NCBI GenBank assembly: GCA_020632975.1
Contig: JACKEL010000022.1
Coordinates: forward strand, 1 to 21,546
Reading direction: 5' to 3'
Length of the DNA stretch: 21,546 bases
Source of the DNA: Myxococcales bacterium
Lineage (GTDB): Bacteria; Myxococcota_C; UBA6777
Under the pieces are notes generated by a model, which was not told the origin of the DNA, made no database searches, and worked only from the letters and a program-made list of their open reading frames with translations. A program made the position numbers and the translations under genes. Numbering within the stretch: position 1 is the first letter of the stretch; every line of letters starts with the position of its first letter. Of the stretch, positions 14,083-20,819 are shown piece by piece.

Positions 14083-16404
14083 GTGAATCTCTCATTTTTA
14101 CAGCTACATAAACTCTCTACCTATCTTTTGGCGGCGGTGGGGTTCCTCGCATTGTTGATCCCAGGGGTCTTGTTTCCCCTGATGTGGTTGTTGGTCTTGG
14201 GCGTGTTGCTTCTGAGTTGGCGTCTTGAGCCACCGCGCATCCAAAATACGACCTACCGCCAGACATGGACGCAGCTTACGGTTGCGTTGTTTGTGGGGGG
14301 GCTTCTGCTTGCGGTGTTTGGGATCTTTTCTGAGCCGATCTTGGTGGGGGCTTATCTTCTGATTGTCTTGCAGTGCAACAAGCTCTGCAATCGCTCGGAA
14401 AGACGGGATTATCTGCATATCTATCTGATCAGCTTTTTGATGCTGACTTTGGGAAGCGTCCTAAACGTCGAGCTTTCGTACGGTGCGCTCTTTATCTTGT
14501 ACGTGGTGTTTGCGACGTGGTCGTTGATCTTGTTCCATCTACGCCGCGAGCTTGAGGAGACCCAACTCACGCGTCACGACGAAGAGTGGAGCGAAGGAGA
14601 GCGGGTTGGGGTTTCGCAGATCTTGCATTCTCGCTCCTTGATTCGAGGCTCCTTTTTGGCCTCGACGTCGTTGATGGCTTTGCTGGTTTTTCTGGGGAGT
14701 AGTGTCTTCTTCGTGGTTTTCCCGCGCGTTGGTTTTCGTGTGTTGTTCCAACGCAAGCGCGTTGGGCCGCAGATGGCGGGATTTTCGGATCGCGTCAAGC
14801 TTGGTTCTTTTGGTCGAATCCAGCAAAACCGCCAAGTGGTCCTTCGTGTCGAGATCTCTGGCGAGTCCAAGAATATGCTGAACCATTACTTTCGAGGGCT
14901 TGCGTTTGATTATTACGATGGGAAAGAGTGGCGTCGTTCAGCTCCCAAAGCGCGCAGACGATCCGTTCAGTTTGGTGGCGCAGCTGTGGGGGGCTTGGCT
15001 TATTCTCTGGGTCGCTTCAATGAAGAAGAACGCGACAACATCGTGTACCAAGAGATCTACCAAGAACCCCTACCGATGAACGTTTTGTTTGGTGTTGAGC
15101 AGCCGCGACGGATCAAGATCCCTTTCTCGATCCGCGATGGGGTCCGCAATTCGCCGCAACTTTCGGTCGATCCTGATAGCGATACGTTGTTTTTTTCCTA
15201 TCCTCCGAAAGAACAGAGCGGTATGCGGTTTTATGTAGAGTCTGTCCCCTCAGAGTTTCGTCCGTTTCGTCGAAGGATGCGGCGCTCGCGGAGGCAGCGT
15301 ATGTTGCGCTTGTTTACGCAGATGCCAGAAGGGGTGTTCTCACCGCGTTTGAAAGAACTGGCCTTGCGGATCACGCGTGGACAAAAAACATTGCAGCGTA
15401 AAGCGCGGGCTATCGAGGATTATCTTCGTAAGACATACTCTTATAGCTTGGAGCGAGGGCCTTTTAAGGGCAACCCTCTTGAAGACTTCCTCTTTCGCCA
15501 AAAGAAAGGTCACTGCGAGTATTTCTCGACCGCGATGATCATGTTGCTGCGCTCTTTGGACATCCCTGCGCGCCAAGTCACGGGCTTTTTGGGCGCAGAG
15601 TGGAATCCTTATGGGGAGTTTTATGCCGTGCGCCAAAGCCACGCGCACTCGTGGGTGGAAGTCCTCGATATATCGAGAGGTTGGTATCGCTTCGATCCCA
15701 CGCCTTATCGAACGGATGCAAATATCCGCAAGGCTTCTTGGTTGACGTGGGCAGAAGATCGTTTTGATGCGTTGCGGCTACAGTGGTACAAGTGGGTTAT
15801 CGAGTACGATGTCGAGTCACAGATCTCGGTCCTTCGGGACTTTGCAGCACGCTTTCGTTCTGCTCGACAGACACTTGGCGCAGTGGGAGCGTCTGGACGC
15901 TCTGGGGTGAGCAGTTTTTGGCAAGTTGTGCGCGGCCCGTTGTTTTTGCTTCTGCTGTTGGGACTGATCGGGTTTGTGGTCTGGCGATTTGTGCTTCGAA
16001 AGCCCCGTGAGATCAGCGCGATGCAAGCCTTTTCGAAGATCAGCGCGATCTATCTTGAGATGCTGGATGCCCTTGCTTTGCGGGGCCTCCAACGTCGTCC
16101 CGCAGAGACACCCACAGAGTTTGCACAGCGTCTGGTGATCTCTTCGAAGGATGTGGGTTCGTCGCTTGGGAAAGATGCGTCAACGTCTCTCACAGAAGAA
16201 GCGGTTGAAGAGACTTCAAAGAAAAAGACTGCCCATGAGAACTTTGTGTTGCCTTCCCAAGAAGCTTCCGTTTTCTCCGAACTGACCGAGCGTTACACCA
16301 CGCTGAGATTCAGCCAAGGACAAGTTTCTGCCCAAGAGATCGAAGCGCTCGCGCACGATGCACGCGATATGCTCTCGCATCTCGCACAAGAAGATCGTCG
16401 CTAA
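14083..16404 (+). CDS. TgpA-like membrane transglutaminase (DUF3488 / transglutaminase / DUF4129)
   Basis: The 773-residue protein has about seven N-terminal membrane spans (within 10-155 and 191-213), a large extracytoplasmic part, one more span (about 619-637) and a cytoplasmic DUF4129-like tail. The transglutaminase core has a complete triad: Cys478 in GHCEYFST, His522 in HAHSWVE and Asp538 in FDPTP. TgpA of Pseudomonas is an essential member, but the substrate of the family is unknown; related enzymes crosslink or hydrolyse peptides outside the cell. The usual MoxR and DUF58 partner genes are not adjacent. A Ser/Thr/Lys-rich insertion (about 687-725) interrupts the DUF4129-like part. The start is GTG with GGAG eight bases upstream. 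Confidence 0.9.
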   Translation: MNLSFLQLHKLSTYLLAAVGFLALLIPGVLFPLMWLLVLGVLLLSWRLEPPRIQNTTYRQTWTQLTVALFVGGLLLAVFGIFSEPILVGAYLLIVLQCNKLCNRSERRDYLHIYLISFLMLTLGSVLNVELSYGALFILYVVFATWSLILFHLRRELEETQLTRHDEEWSEGERVGVSQILHSRSLIRGSFLASTSLMALLVFLGSSVFFVVFPRVGFRVLFQRKRVGPQMAGFSDRVKLGSFGRIQQNRQVVLRVEISGESKNMLNHYFRGLAFDYYDGKEWRRSAPKARRRSVQFGGAAVGGLAYSLGRFNEEERDNIVYQEIYQEPLPMNVLFGVEQPRRIKIPFSIRDGVRNSPQLSVDPDSDTLFFSYPPKEQSGMRFYVESVPSEFRPFRRRMRRSRRQRMLRLFTQMPEGVFSPRLKELALRITRGQKTLQRKARAIEDYLRKTYSYSLERGPFKGNPLEDFLFRQKKGHCEYFSTAMIMLLRSLDIPARQVTGFLGAEWNPYGEFYAVRQSHAHSWVEVLDISRGWYRFDPTPYRTDANIRKASWLTWAEDRFDALRLQWYKWVIEYDVESQISVLRDFAARFRSARQTLGAVGASGRSGVSSFWQVVRGPLFLLLLLGLIGFVVWRFVLRKPREISAMQAFSKISAIYLEMLDALALRGLQRRPAETPTEFAQRLVISSKDVGSSLGKDASTSLTEEAVEETSKKKTAHENFVLPSQEASVFSELTERYTTLRFSQGQVSAQEIEALAHDARDMLSHLAQEDRR

Positions 16405-16473
16405 ACCCATCCTCTTTGCTTCTCTTACGCATCTCCCTTTCTTTGCTTTTCTTATGCATCTCCCTTTCTTTTT
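16405..16473 (+). repeat. 27-bp tandem repeat inside a pyrimidine tract
   Basis: Units CTTACGCATCTCCC... (16424-16450) and CTTATGCATCTCCC... (16451-16473, truncated) are near-identical. Positions 16411-16470 are about 87 percent pyrimidine, a possible Rho-utilisation region for the preceding gene. The rest of the gap up to 16613 holds nothing I can support. Confidence 0.6.
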
Positions 16474-16613
16474 TGTGGATGGCCGTGGCTTCCTTTGCTG
16501 CGGTACTTGGGCTTTTCTTCGTTCACCAGTAGGATGTGCGGAGACTCGCGGGAGGGTTGATGCTCCTGCGGCTTGTTCGAACGATGGAAGAGCACAAAGC
16601 AAAGGAGCGCTGC

Positions 16614-17324
16614 GTGAAGGTCAAGGTTTGTTATTTTGCTGTGTTGCGTGACTTGGTGGGGGCGCGAGAAGAAGAGATCGAGATCCCCGATGGTGCGAGG
16701 GTTACGGATCTTTTGCACCAACTGGCTGAGACACATCAGTCTTTGCAGGGGGTGGTCGATCGCGTCGCGGTTGCACGCAATCATCAATATGCGGAACACA
16801 CGGATGTTCTTCGCGATGGCGATGAGATCGCGCTTTTGCCCCCCGTGAGCGGTGGGGCACCCGAACCTTCAGAGGCTGACGAAGAAACTCATACGCTCGA
16901 AGCCGCCGAAGGGAAGCTGCGCCTGTCTTTTTCGCCGCTTGATGTCTCTTTGGTTTCTTCTCTCGTAGAAAGGGCCGAAGCAGGGGCGGTTGTGACGTTT
17001 GCAGGGGCTGTTCGCCGCCAAAGCCAAGGGCGCATCGTGACGCACCTTGATTACGAAGCGTACCCGCCCATGGTCCTGACGCAGATGCAGCGTGTTGTCG
17101 ATGAGGCGCTTGCGCAGTGGCCCGACGCTTTGATTGCGATTCATCACCGTGTGGGGACTCTACAGATCGGAGAACTTGCCGTAGCCATCGCTGTTTCCAC
17201 GCCTCACCGCAAAGAAGCGTTTGCTGCGTGTTCTTTTACCATCGACCGCCTCAAAGAAGTTGTTCCCATCTGGAAACGCGAGTTCTTCGAAGATGGCGAA
17301 CACTGGGTGGGTTGGGGCCCTTGA
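16614..17324 (+). CDS. moaX: Fused MoaD-MoaE molybdopterin synthase (MoaX-like)
   Basis: Molybdopterin synthase inserts two sulfurs into cyclic pyranopterin monophosphate during molybdenum cofactor synthesis. The 236-residue protein joins both subunits. Residues 1-81 are the ubiquitin-like sulfur carrier MoaD, ending LLPPVSGG (Gly80-Gly81). Residues about 82-108 are an acidic linker, and about 109-236 are MoaE with FAGAVRR, the YEAYPPM segment, IHHRVGTLQIGE and the two catalytic lysines (K214, K221 in LKEVVPIWKRE). The MoaD Gly-Gly must normally be a free C-terminus for thiocarboxylation, so cleavage after Gly81 is expected, as reported for M. tuberculosis MoaX. The start is GTG, chosen for AAAGGAG at six bases and the family start MKVKV. 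Other moa genes are not in the window. Confidence 0.93.
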   Translation: MKVKVCYFAVLRDLVGAREEEIEIPDGARVTDLLHQLAETHQSLQGVVDRVAVARNHQYAEHTDVLRDGDEIALLPPVSGGAPEPSEADEETHTLEAAEGKLRLSFSPLDVSLVSSLVERAEAGAVVTFAGAVRRQSQGRIVTHLDYEAYPPMVLTQMQRVVDEALAQWPDALIAIHHRVGTLQIGELAVAIAVSTPHRKEAFAACSFTIDRLKEVVPIWKREFFEDGEHWVGWGP

Positions 17325-17581
17325 ACCTATAGAAAACCGCCCATTTTCTAAGCGCGCTATCAAGAGAAGGGGTCCAAAGAAAGCAAAAGGGCCCTCTGGT
17401 CTTCTCCTGTCTTTTGTGTGATCTTGCGCCTCGCGTCTTCTTTCTTCAATGACTGCTGTCTGACGGCCGAGTCGATCGCCGCTTCGTGAAAAGCTCTCCC
17501 TCCTCGTTGGTGGCGTGCATTTCTTTTGTTGTTGGGCGATACCCCCGTAGAGACGGCTTCTTTCTTTTGGGAGAACTTGCC

Positions 17582-18352
17582 ATGCTTCTCGTGATCGATA
17601 TCGGTAATACCAACATCGTTATGGGTCTTTATCGCGAAAAGGACCTTGTTCACCACTGGCGTCTCCAAACTTCCCGAGACCGTACCGCCGATGAGTACGG
17701 CGTTTTGGTTCGATCACTTCTGCAACATCACGAGATAGAATTGGCGGATGTTGGCGGCGTGATCATGAGTTCTGTTGTGCCGCCTCTCAGTGGTGTTCTC
17801 GAAGCGATGTGCGAGCGTTACTTTGATCAACGCCCCCTCCAGGTTGGGCCTGGTTTAAAAACGGGGATGCCGATCTTGTACGAAAACCCCCGTGAAGTCG
17901 GTGCGGATCGCATCGTAAATGCCGTCGCCGCTTTTTCTCGCTTCCAAAAAGGCGGTGTCATCGTCGACTTTGGCACTGCTACAACCTTTGATGCGATCTC
18001 GCCACGCGGTGAGTACATGGGCGGAGCGATCGCCCCAGGTATCGGGATATCCGCAGAGGCTCTGTTTCAACGCGCTTCCAAACTTCCTCGCGTCGAAGTG
18101 GCCCGTCCTCCCCGATTGATCGGGCGAAACACCGTTCACAGTATGCAAGCTGGTCTTTTCTTTGGTTATGTTGGGTTGATCGATGAGATCACCAAACGCA
18201 TGCTCACTGAGATCGATGAGGCCGATCCTTTCGTCATCTCAACAGGCGGACTCTCCACACTTTTCACGCAAGAGTCGTCTGTGATCCAAGAATCCATCGC
18301 TGATCTCACCCTCGAAGGACTTCGCTTGATCTATGAGCGCAATCTTCGCTAG
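17582..18352 (+). CDS. coaX: Type III pantothenate kinase
   Basis: CoaX phosphorylates pantothenate in the first step of coenzyme A synthesis; type III enzymes need a monovalent cation and are not feedback-inhibited by CoA. The 256-residue protein has the ASKHA-fold motifs: LLVIDIGNTNIVMGLY with Asp6, SSVVPPL, GADR (107-110), DFGTATT (129-135) and GGAIAPGI. Length is normal. The start ATG has GGGAG about nine bases upstream; in-frame upstream codons lack family similarity. The 257-base gap after moaX has only a weak AT-rich hairpin (17331-17349) and a pyrimidine-rich stretch (about 17395-17450), so co-transcription is uncertain. In many bacteria coaX lies next to birA; birA is not seen here. 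Confidence 0.96.
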   Translation: MLLVIDIGNTNIVMGLYREKDLVHHWRLQTSRDRTADEYGVLVRSLLQHHEIELADVGGVIMSSVVPPLSGVLEAMCERYFDQRPLQVGPGLKTGMPILYENPREVGADRIVNAVAAFSRFQKGGVIVDFGTATTFDAISPRGEYMGGAIAPGIGISAEALFQRASKLPRVEVARPPRLIGRNTVHSMQAGLFFGYVGLIDEITKRMLTEIDEADPFVISTGGLSTLFTQESSVIQESIADLTLEGLRLIYERNLR

Positions 18353-18367
18353 GTGTTGTTGGTGATC

Positions 18368-18399
18368 CACATCATCCTGTCTGGGGTTTGGATGATGTG
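18368..18399 (+). terminator. 10-bp stem hairpin after coaX
   Basis: CACATCATCC (18368-18377) and GGATGATGTG (18390-18399) form a perfect ten-base stem around a 12-base loop, 16 bases after the coaX stop. No T-run follows, so it may protect the 3' end or act with Rho rather than terminate alone. A second small hairpin (GTATG/CATAC) starts where it ends. Confidence 0.5.
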
Positions 18400-18510
18400 T
18401 ATGTGATTGCATACAGTTTCCGCCTTCTTTGTCAGGGTCGGACGTTTGGGGGGATCGTTGGGGGAAGGGATACGATTCTAGCTCCTTGGGAAGAAAAAGA
18501 TTTTTTGTCT

Positions 18511-18540
18511 TTTTCGTCTTTGGTACGCTACCTGTATAAA
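18511..18540 (+). promoter_or_regulatory. Possible promoter for the zinc-ribbon/MopE-motif gene
   Basis: TATAAA (18535-18540) is a good -10 box. The -35 region (TTTTCG, 18-base spacer) is poor. Transcription would start near 18548, giving a leader of about 60 bases. Confidence 0.33.
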
Positions 18541-18608
18541 GGCCATGCAAAAGCGTGCTCTTGGTGTTGATGCAAACGCCAATTGTTTTTTATAAAGGAG
18601 AAAGAATC

Positions 18609-19013
18609 ATGAAACAGTGTCGTCATTGTGAAGGGTTTGTCCCTGCTGGATTTTATGCTTGTCCCCATTGTGATGCGCGTCTCGATGTGTCCGCTTCTGC
18701 GAGCGATGCTGAGCAAAAACGTGGTGGTTTGATCGGTCGTTTGGGCCAACGCGCACGGAATACCGCGCTTGGTCTTGGCGCTGGTACGTTGATGATGACG
18801 CTGATGGCTTGTTATGGGATGCCTCCTGAAGCCATCTGCAAGCAGTGGGAAGACAAAGATGGCGATGGGGCGCGGGTTTGCGCAGATGTTGGTTACATGG
18901 GCCAACAAGAAGACTGCGATGACAATGACAAGACCCGTCACCCTGGTGCTGAAGATACCGCAGGTGATGGTATCGACCAAAACTGCGATGGTGTCGATGG
19001 TATCGCCCAGTAA
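18609..19013 (+). CDS. Small membrane protein: zinc ribbon, one span, MopE-type metal-binding motif
   Basis: The 134-residue protein has three parts. Residues 4-21 form a zinc ribbon (C4-x2-C7 ... C18-x2-C21). Residues 52-68 are a hydrophobic span ending LMAC at Cys68, which looks like a lipobox although it is far from the N-terminus. Residues 82-130 contain DKDGDG and the pattern DCDDxDxxxxPGAxDxxxDGxDQNCDG, the putative metal-binding motif first noted in MopE (PF11617). Asp/Asn-rich sites of this type probably bind calcium outside the cell. The start is certain: AAAGGAG lies eight bases before ATG. It sits 207 bases upstream of a radical SAM/SPASM gene on the same strand. The function is unknown. 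Confidence 0.8.
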   Translation: MKQCRHCEGFVPAGFYACPHCDARLDVSASASDAEQKRGGLIGRLGQRARNTALGLGAGTLMMTLMACYGMPPEAICKQWEDKDGDGARVCADVGYMGQQEDCDDNDKTRHPGAEDTAGDGIDQNCDGVDGIAQ

Positions 19014-19051
19014 GTTTTGAGGGAGCCAAACACAGACTCTTGCTTTACACA

Positions 19052-19097
19052 ACAAGCGCGAAGATGCCGTAGAATACGGCATCTTCGTGTTGCTTGT
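19052..19097 (+). terminator. Strong 12-bp stem hairpin after the MopE-motif gene
   Basis: CGAAGATGCCGT (19059-19070) and ACGGCATCTTCG (19076-19087) pair perfectly around the loop AGAAT. An outer stem ACAAGC/GCTTGT (19052-19057, 19092-19097) extends it. No T-run follows. It lies 38 bases after the stop codon, so it should block 3' decay or slow polymerase between this gene and the radical SAM gene. Confidence 0.65.
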
Positions 19098-19121
19098 GGG
19101 AGAGTTTGGTGGTGTCCAAGT

Positions 19122-19175
19122 CTCGCGTATCGCGAGCGTGAAAGCGGGGCAGTCTGTCGCACCCGCTTTTGTTTT
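19122..19175 (+). terminator. Intrinsic terminator-like hairpins before the radical SAM gene
   Basis: A small hairpin (CTCGCG/CGCGAG, loop TAT, 19122-19136) is followed by AAAGCGGG (19141-19148) pairing with CCCGCTTT (19162-19169) and then TGTTTT (19170-19175). The eight-base GC-rich stem plus T-rich tail is a good intrinsic terminator. No promoter is apparent between it and the radical SAM start, so that gene may depend on read-through. Confidence 0.6.
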
Positions 19176-19220
19176 ATCTAGAGGGATCTCTCAAAGCATC
19201 GTTGAAAAGGAGAAGAAAAG

Positions 19221-20660
19221 ATGAGTCACGGAGAGGTGTTATCTGGTCACAGCGTCACAGAGTTGATGCTTGATGGCGCAACCCAAGAGTCCATCACGCC
19301 TGCTTCTACGCATCTTCAGCCTGGAGACGACGCGCATGGGCGCCGCATCGCTTTGGGGGAACTCTCCTATCATCCGCGTTATGTGGTGTGGGAACTTACG
19401 CTGCGTTGCGACCAGTCTTGTACACACTGCGGATCTCGTGCGGGAGACGAACGCAGCAGCGAGCTTTCCACTGAGCAGGCTCTCGAAGTTGTCGGTCAGC
19501 TCGCCCAGATGGGAACGCGCGAAGTCGTCTTGATTGGTGGAGAGGCTTATCTTCATCCTGGATTTTTGGAGGTTGTGCGCGCATTGCGAAAGGTCGGTAT
19601 CCACCCCGCGATGACGACAGGAGGGATGGGGATCACACCCGAACTCGCGCGAGACATGGTAGAGGCTGGACTGACCCAAGTCTCCGTAAGCATCGATGGT
19701 TTGGAGACTGCACATGATCTGATTCGTGGTCGGAAAGGTAGTTTTCAGGCTGCCATCCGTGCTGTAGATGCGATGTCTCAAGCAGGGATGCGCGTCGCAG
19801 CGAATACCAATATCAATCGTGTGAATCGCGATGATCTTGAACCTTTGTTTGCGTTGTTGTGTGAGAAAGGTATCAAGGCTTGGCAGGTCCAAATCACCGT
19901 TCCTCTGGGGCGCGCGGCAGATCGACCTCGTATGATCCTTCAACCTTACGATCTTTTGGGGATCTTGCCTCGCCTTGCCAAGCTAAAAGAGGCCGCTTTT
20001 GCCCAAGGTGTCTTGATTATGCCAGGGAACAACCTTGGTTACTTTGGCCCAGAAGAGGCCACGATGCGTTCTTTGCGTCCCGATCTTTCGGATCATTGGG
20101 GAGGATGTCAGGCTGGCCGTTATGTGATGGGGATCGAGTCAAATGGTGATGTCAAAGGCTGCCCCTCGCTTCAACCTGATTACATTGGCGGAAACTTGCT
20201 TCAGTCGTCCCTTGGAGATATCTGGGACAACTCGCCAGCGTTGGCGTTTACAAGAGAGCGCACCAAAGATGCGGACCTTTGGGGATTTTGCCAAACGTGT
20301 CCTTTCGCGGAAACTTGCATGGCTGGTTGTAGCTTTACATCGCACGCGCTTTTTGGGCGCCCGGGGAACAATCCCTATTGTCATTTTCGTGCGCGAAGCC
20401 TCGCAAAACAGGGGCTTCGTGAGCGTCTTGTGGCTTCTTCCGCGGCCCCTGGCAATCCATTCGACAATGGGCAGTTTTCTATCTCTGTCGAACCTTTCGA
20501 TGCCCCCGAGCCTAGCTTTGATCAGCACTTCCAAGAAACACGGGAGGTTCCGCGTCTCGAAGACTTTCCTCAAGATGCCCAAGGGCGCAAAAAATACTTC
20601 GCCCAACTCGTGAAAAAGCTCGCTCCTGACTGTGGTTCCTGCGCTGCCCCTTGCTCTTGA
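19221..20660 (+). CDS. Radical SAM/SPASM-domain enzyme (peptide-maturase-like)
   Basis: The 479-residue protein has the radical SAM motif C63-x3-C67-x2-C70 (CDQSCTHC), the VLIGGEAYLHP segment and SVSIDGLETAHDLIRG of the SAM barrel. A complete seven-cysteine SPASM domain follows: C296, C314, C357-x2-C360-x5-C366-x3-C370 and C387, which ligate two auxiliary 4Fe-4S clusters. Family members modify ribosomal peptides (PqqE, AlbA type) or protein side chains (anSME). A separate Cys-rich tail (C471, C474, C478 in PDCGSCAAPCS) is unusual. The start has AAGGAG eight bases upstream. It follows the MopE-motif gene across several hairpins; no short precursor ORF with a ribosome site was found nearby. The exact subfamily and substrate cannot be read from the sequence. 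Confidence 0.9.
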   Translation: MSHGEVLSGHSVTELMLDGATQESITPASTHLQPGDDAHGRRIALGELSYHPRYVVWELTLRCDQSCTHCGSRAGDERSSELSTEQALEVVGQLAQMGTREVVLIGGEAYLHPGFLEVVRALRKVGIHPAMTTGGMGITPELARDMVEAGLTQVSVSIDGLETAHDLIRGRKGSFQAAIRAVDAMSQAGMRVAANTNINRVNRDDLEPLFALLCEKGIKAWQVQITVPLGRAADRPRMILQPYDLLGILPRLAKLKEAAFAQGVLIMPGNNLGYFGPEEATMRSLRPDLSDHWGGCQAGRYVMGIESNGDVKGCPSLQPDYIGGNLLQSSLGDIWDNSPALAFTRERTKDADLWGFCQTCPFAETCMAGCSFTSHALFGRPGNNPYCHFRARSLAKQGLRERLVASSAAPGNPFDNGQFSISVEPFDAPEPSFDQHFQETREVPRLEDFPQDAQGRKKYFAQLVKKLAPDCGSCAAPCS

Positions 20661-20735
20661 TTCTCTCAGGCATCTTCCACGCTATCTCCCACGCCATCCC
20701 ACCGTCTTTCTTTGTCCATCATGCATCTCGTTTTT
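20661..20735 (+). terminator. Pyrimidine tract after the radical SAM gene, possible Rho site
   Basis: About 77 percent of 20661-20720 is C or T, with no stable hairpin. It resembles the tracts after pyk and the transglutaminase gene. Confidence 0.3.
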
Positions 20736-20757
20736 CAATGGTGAGGTTCTTGCGATA

Positions 20758-20804
20758 GGCGCCCTTTTGGCCGCGTTGTGCGGCAAATTGGGCGCATAAT
20801 GCGC
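20758..20804 (+). repeat. Left REP-like hairpins upstream of the RAYT gene
   Basis: GGCGCCCTTTTG (20758-20769) is the inverse of CAAAAGGGCGCC in the right-hand array. It is followed by a GCCGC/GCGGC hairpin (20770-20784) and a GCGCAT-A-ATGCGC palindrome (20792-20804) just before the ribosome site. Short GC-rich hairpins beside a RAYT gene are typical REP substrates. Confidence 0.5.
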
Positions 20805-20819
20805 AGAAAGGAATCCACC

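Noticed and set aside
18585..18600. TATAAA at 18591 as the promoter of the MopE-motif gene
   Set aside because: Transcription would start inside or after the ribosome-binding site, leaving no room for it.
19021..19224. Open frame whose TGA overlaps the radical SAM ATG (ATGA), a possible precursor peptide
   Set aside because: It has no ATG, its GTG/TTG codons lack a ribosome site, and it runs through the hairpins; coding use is unlikely though not excluded.
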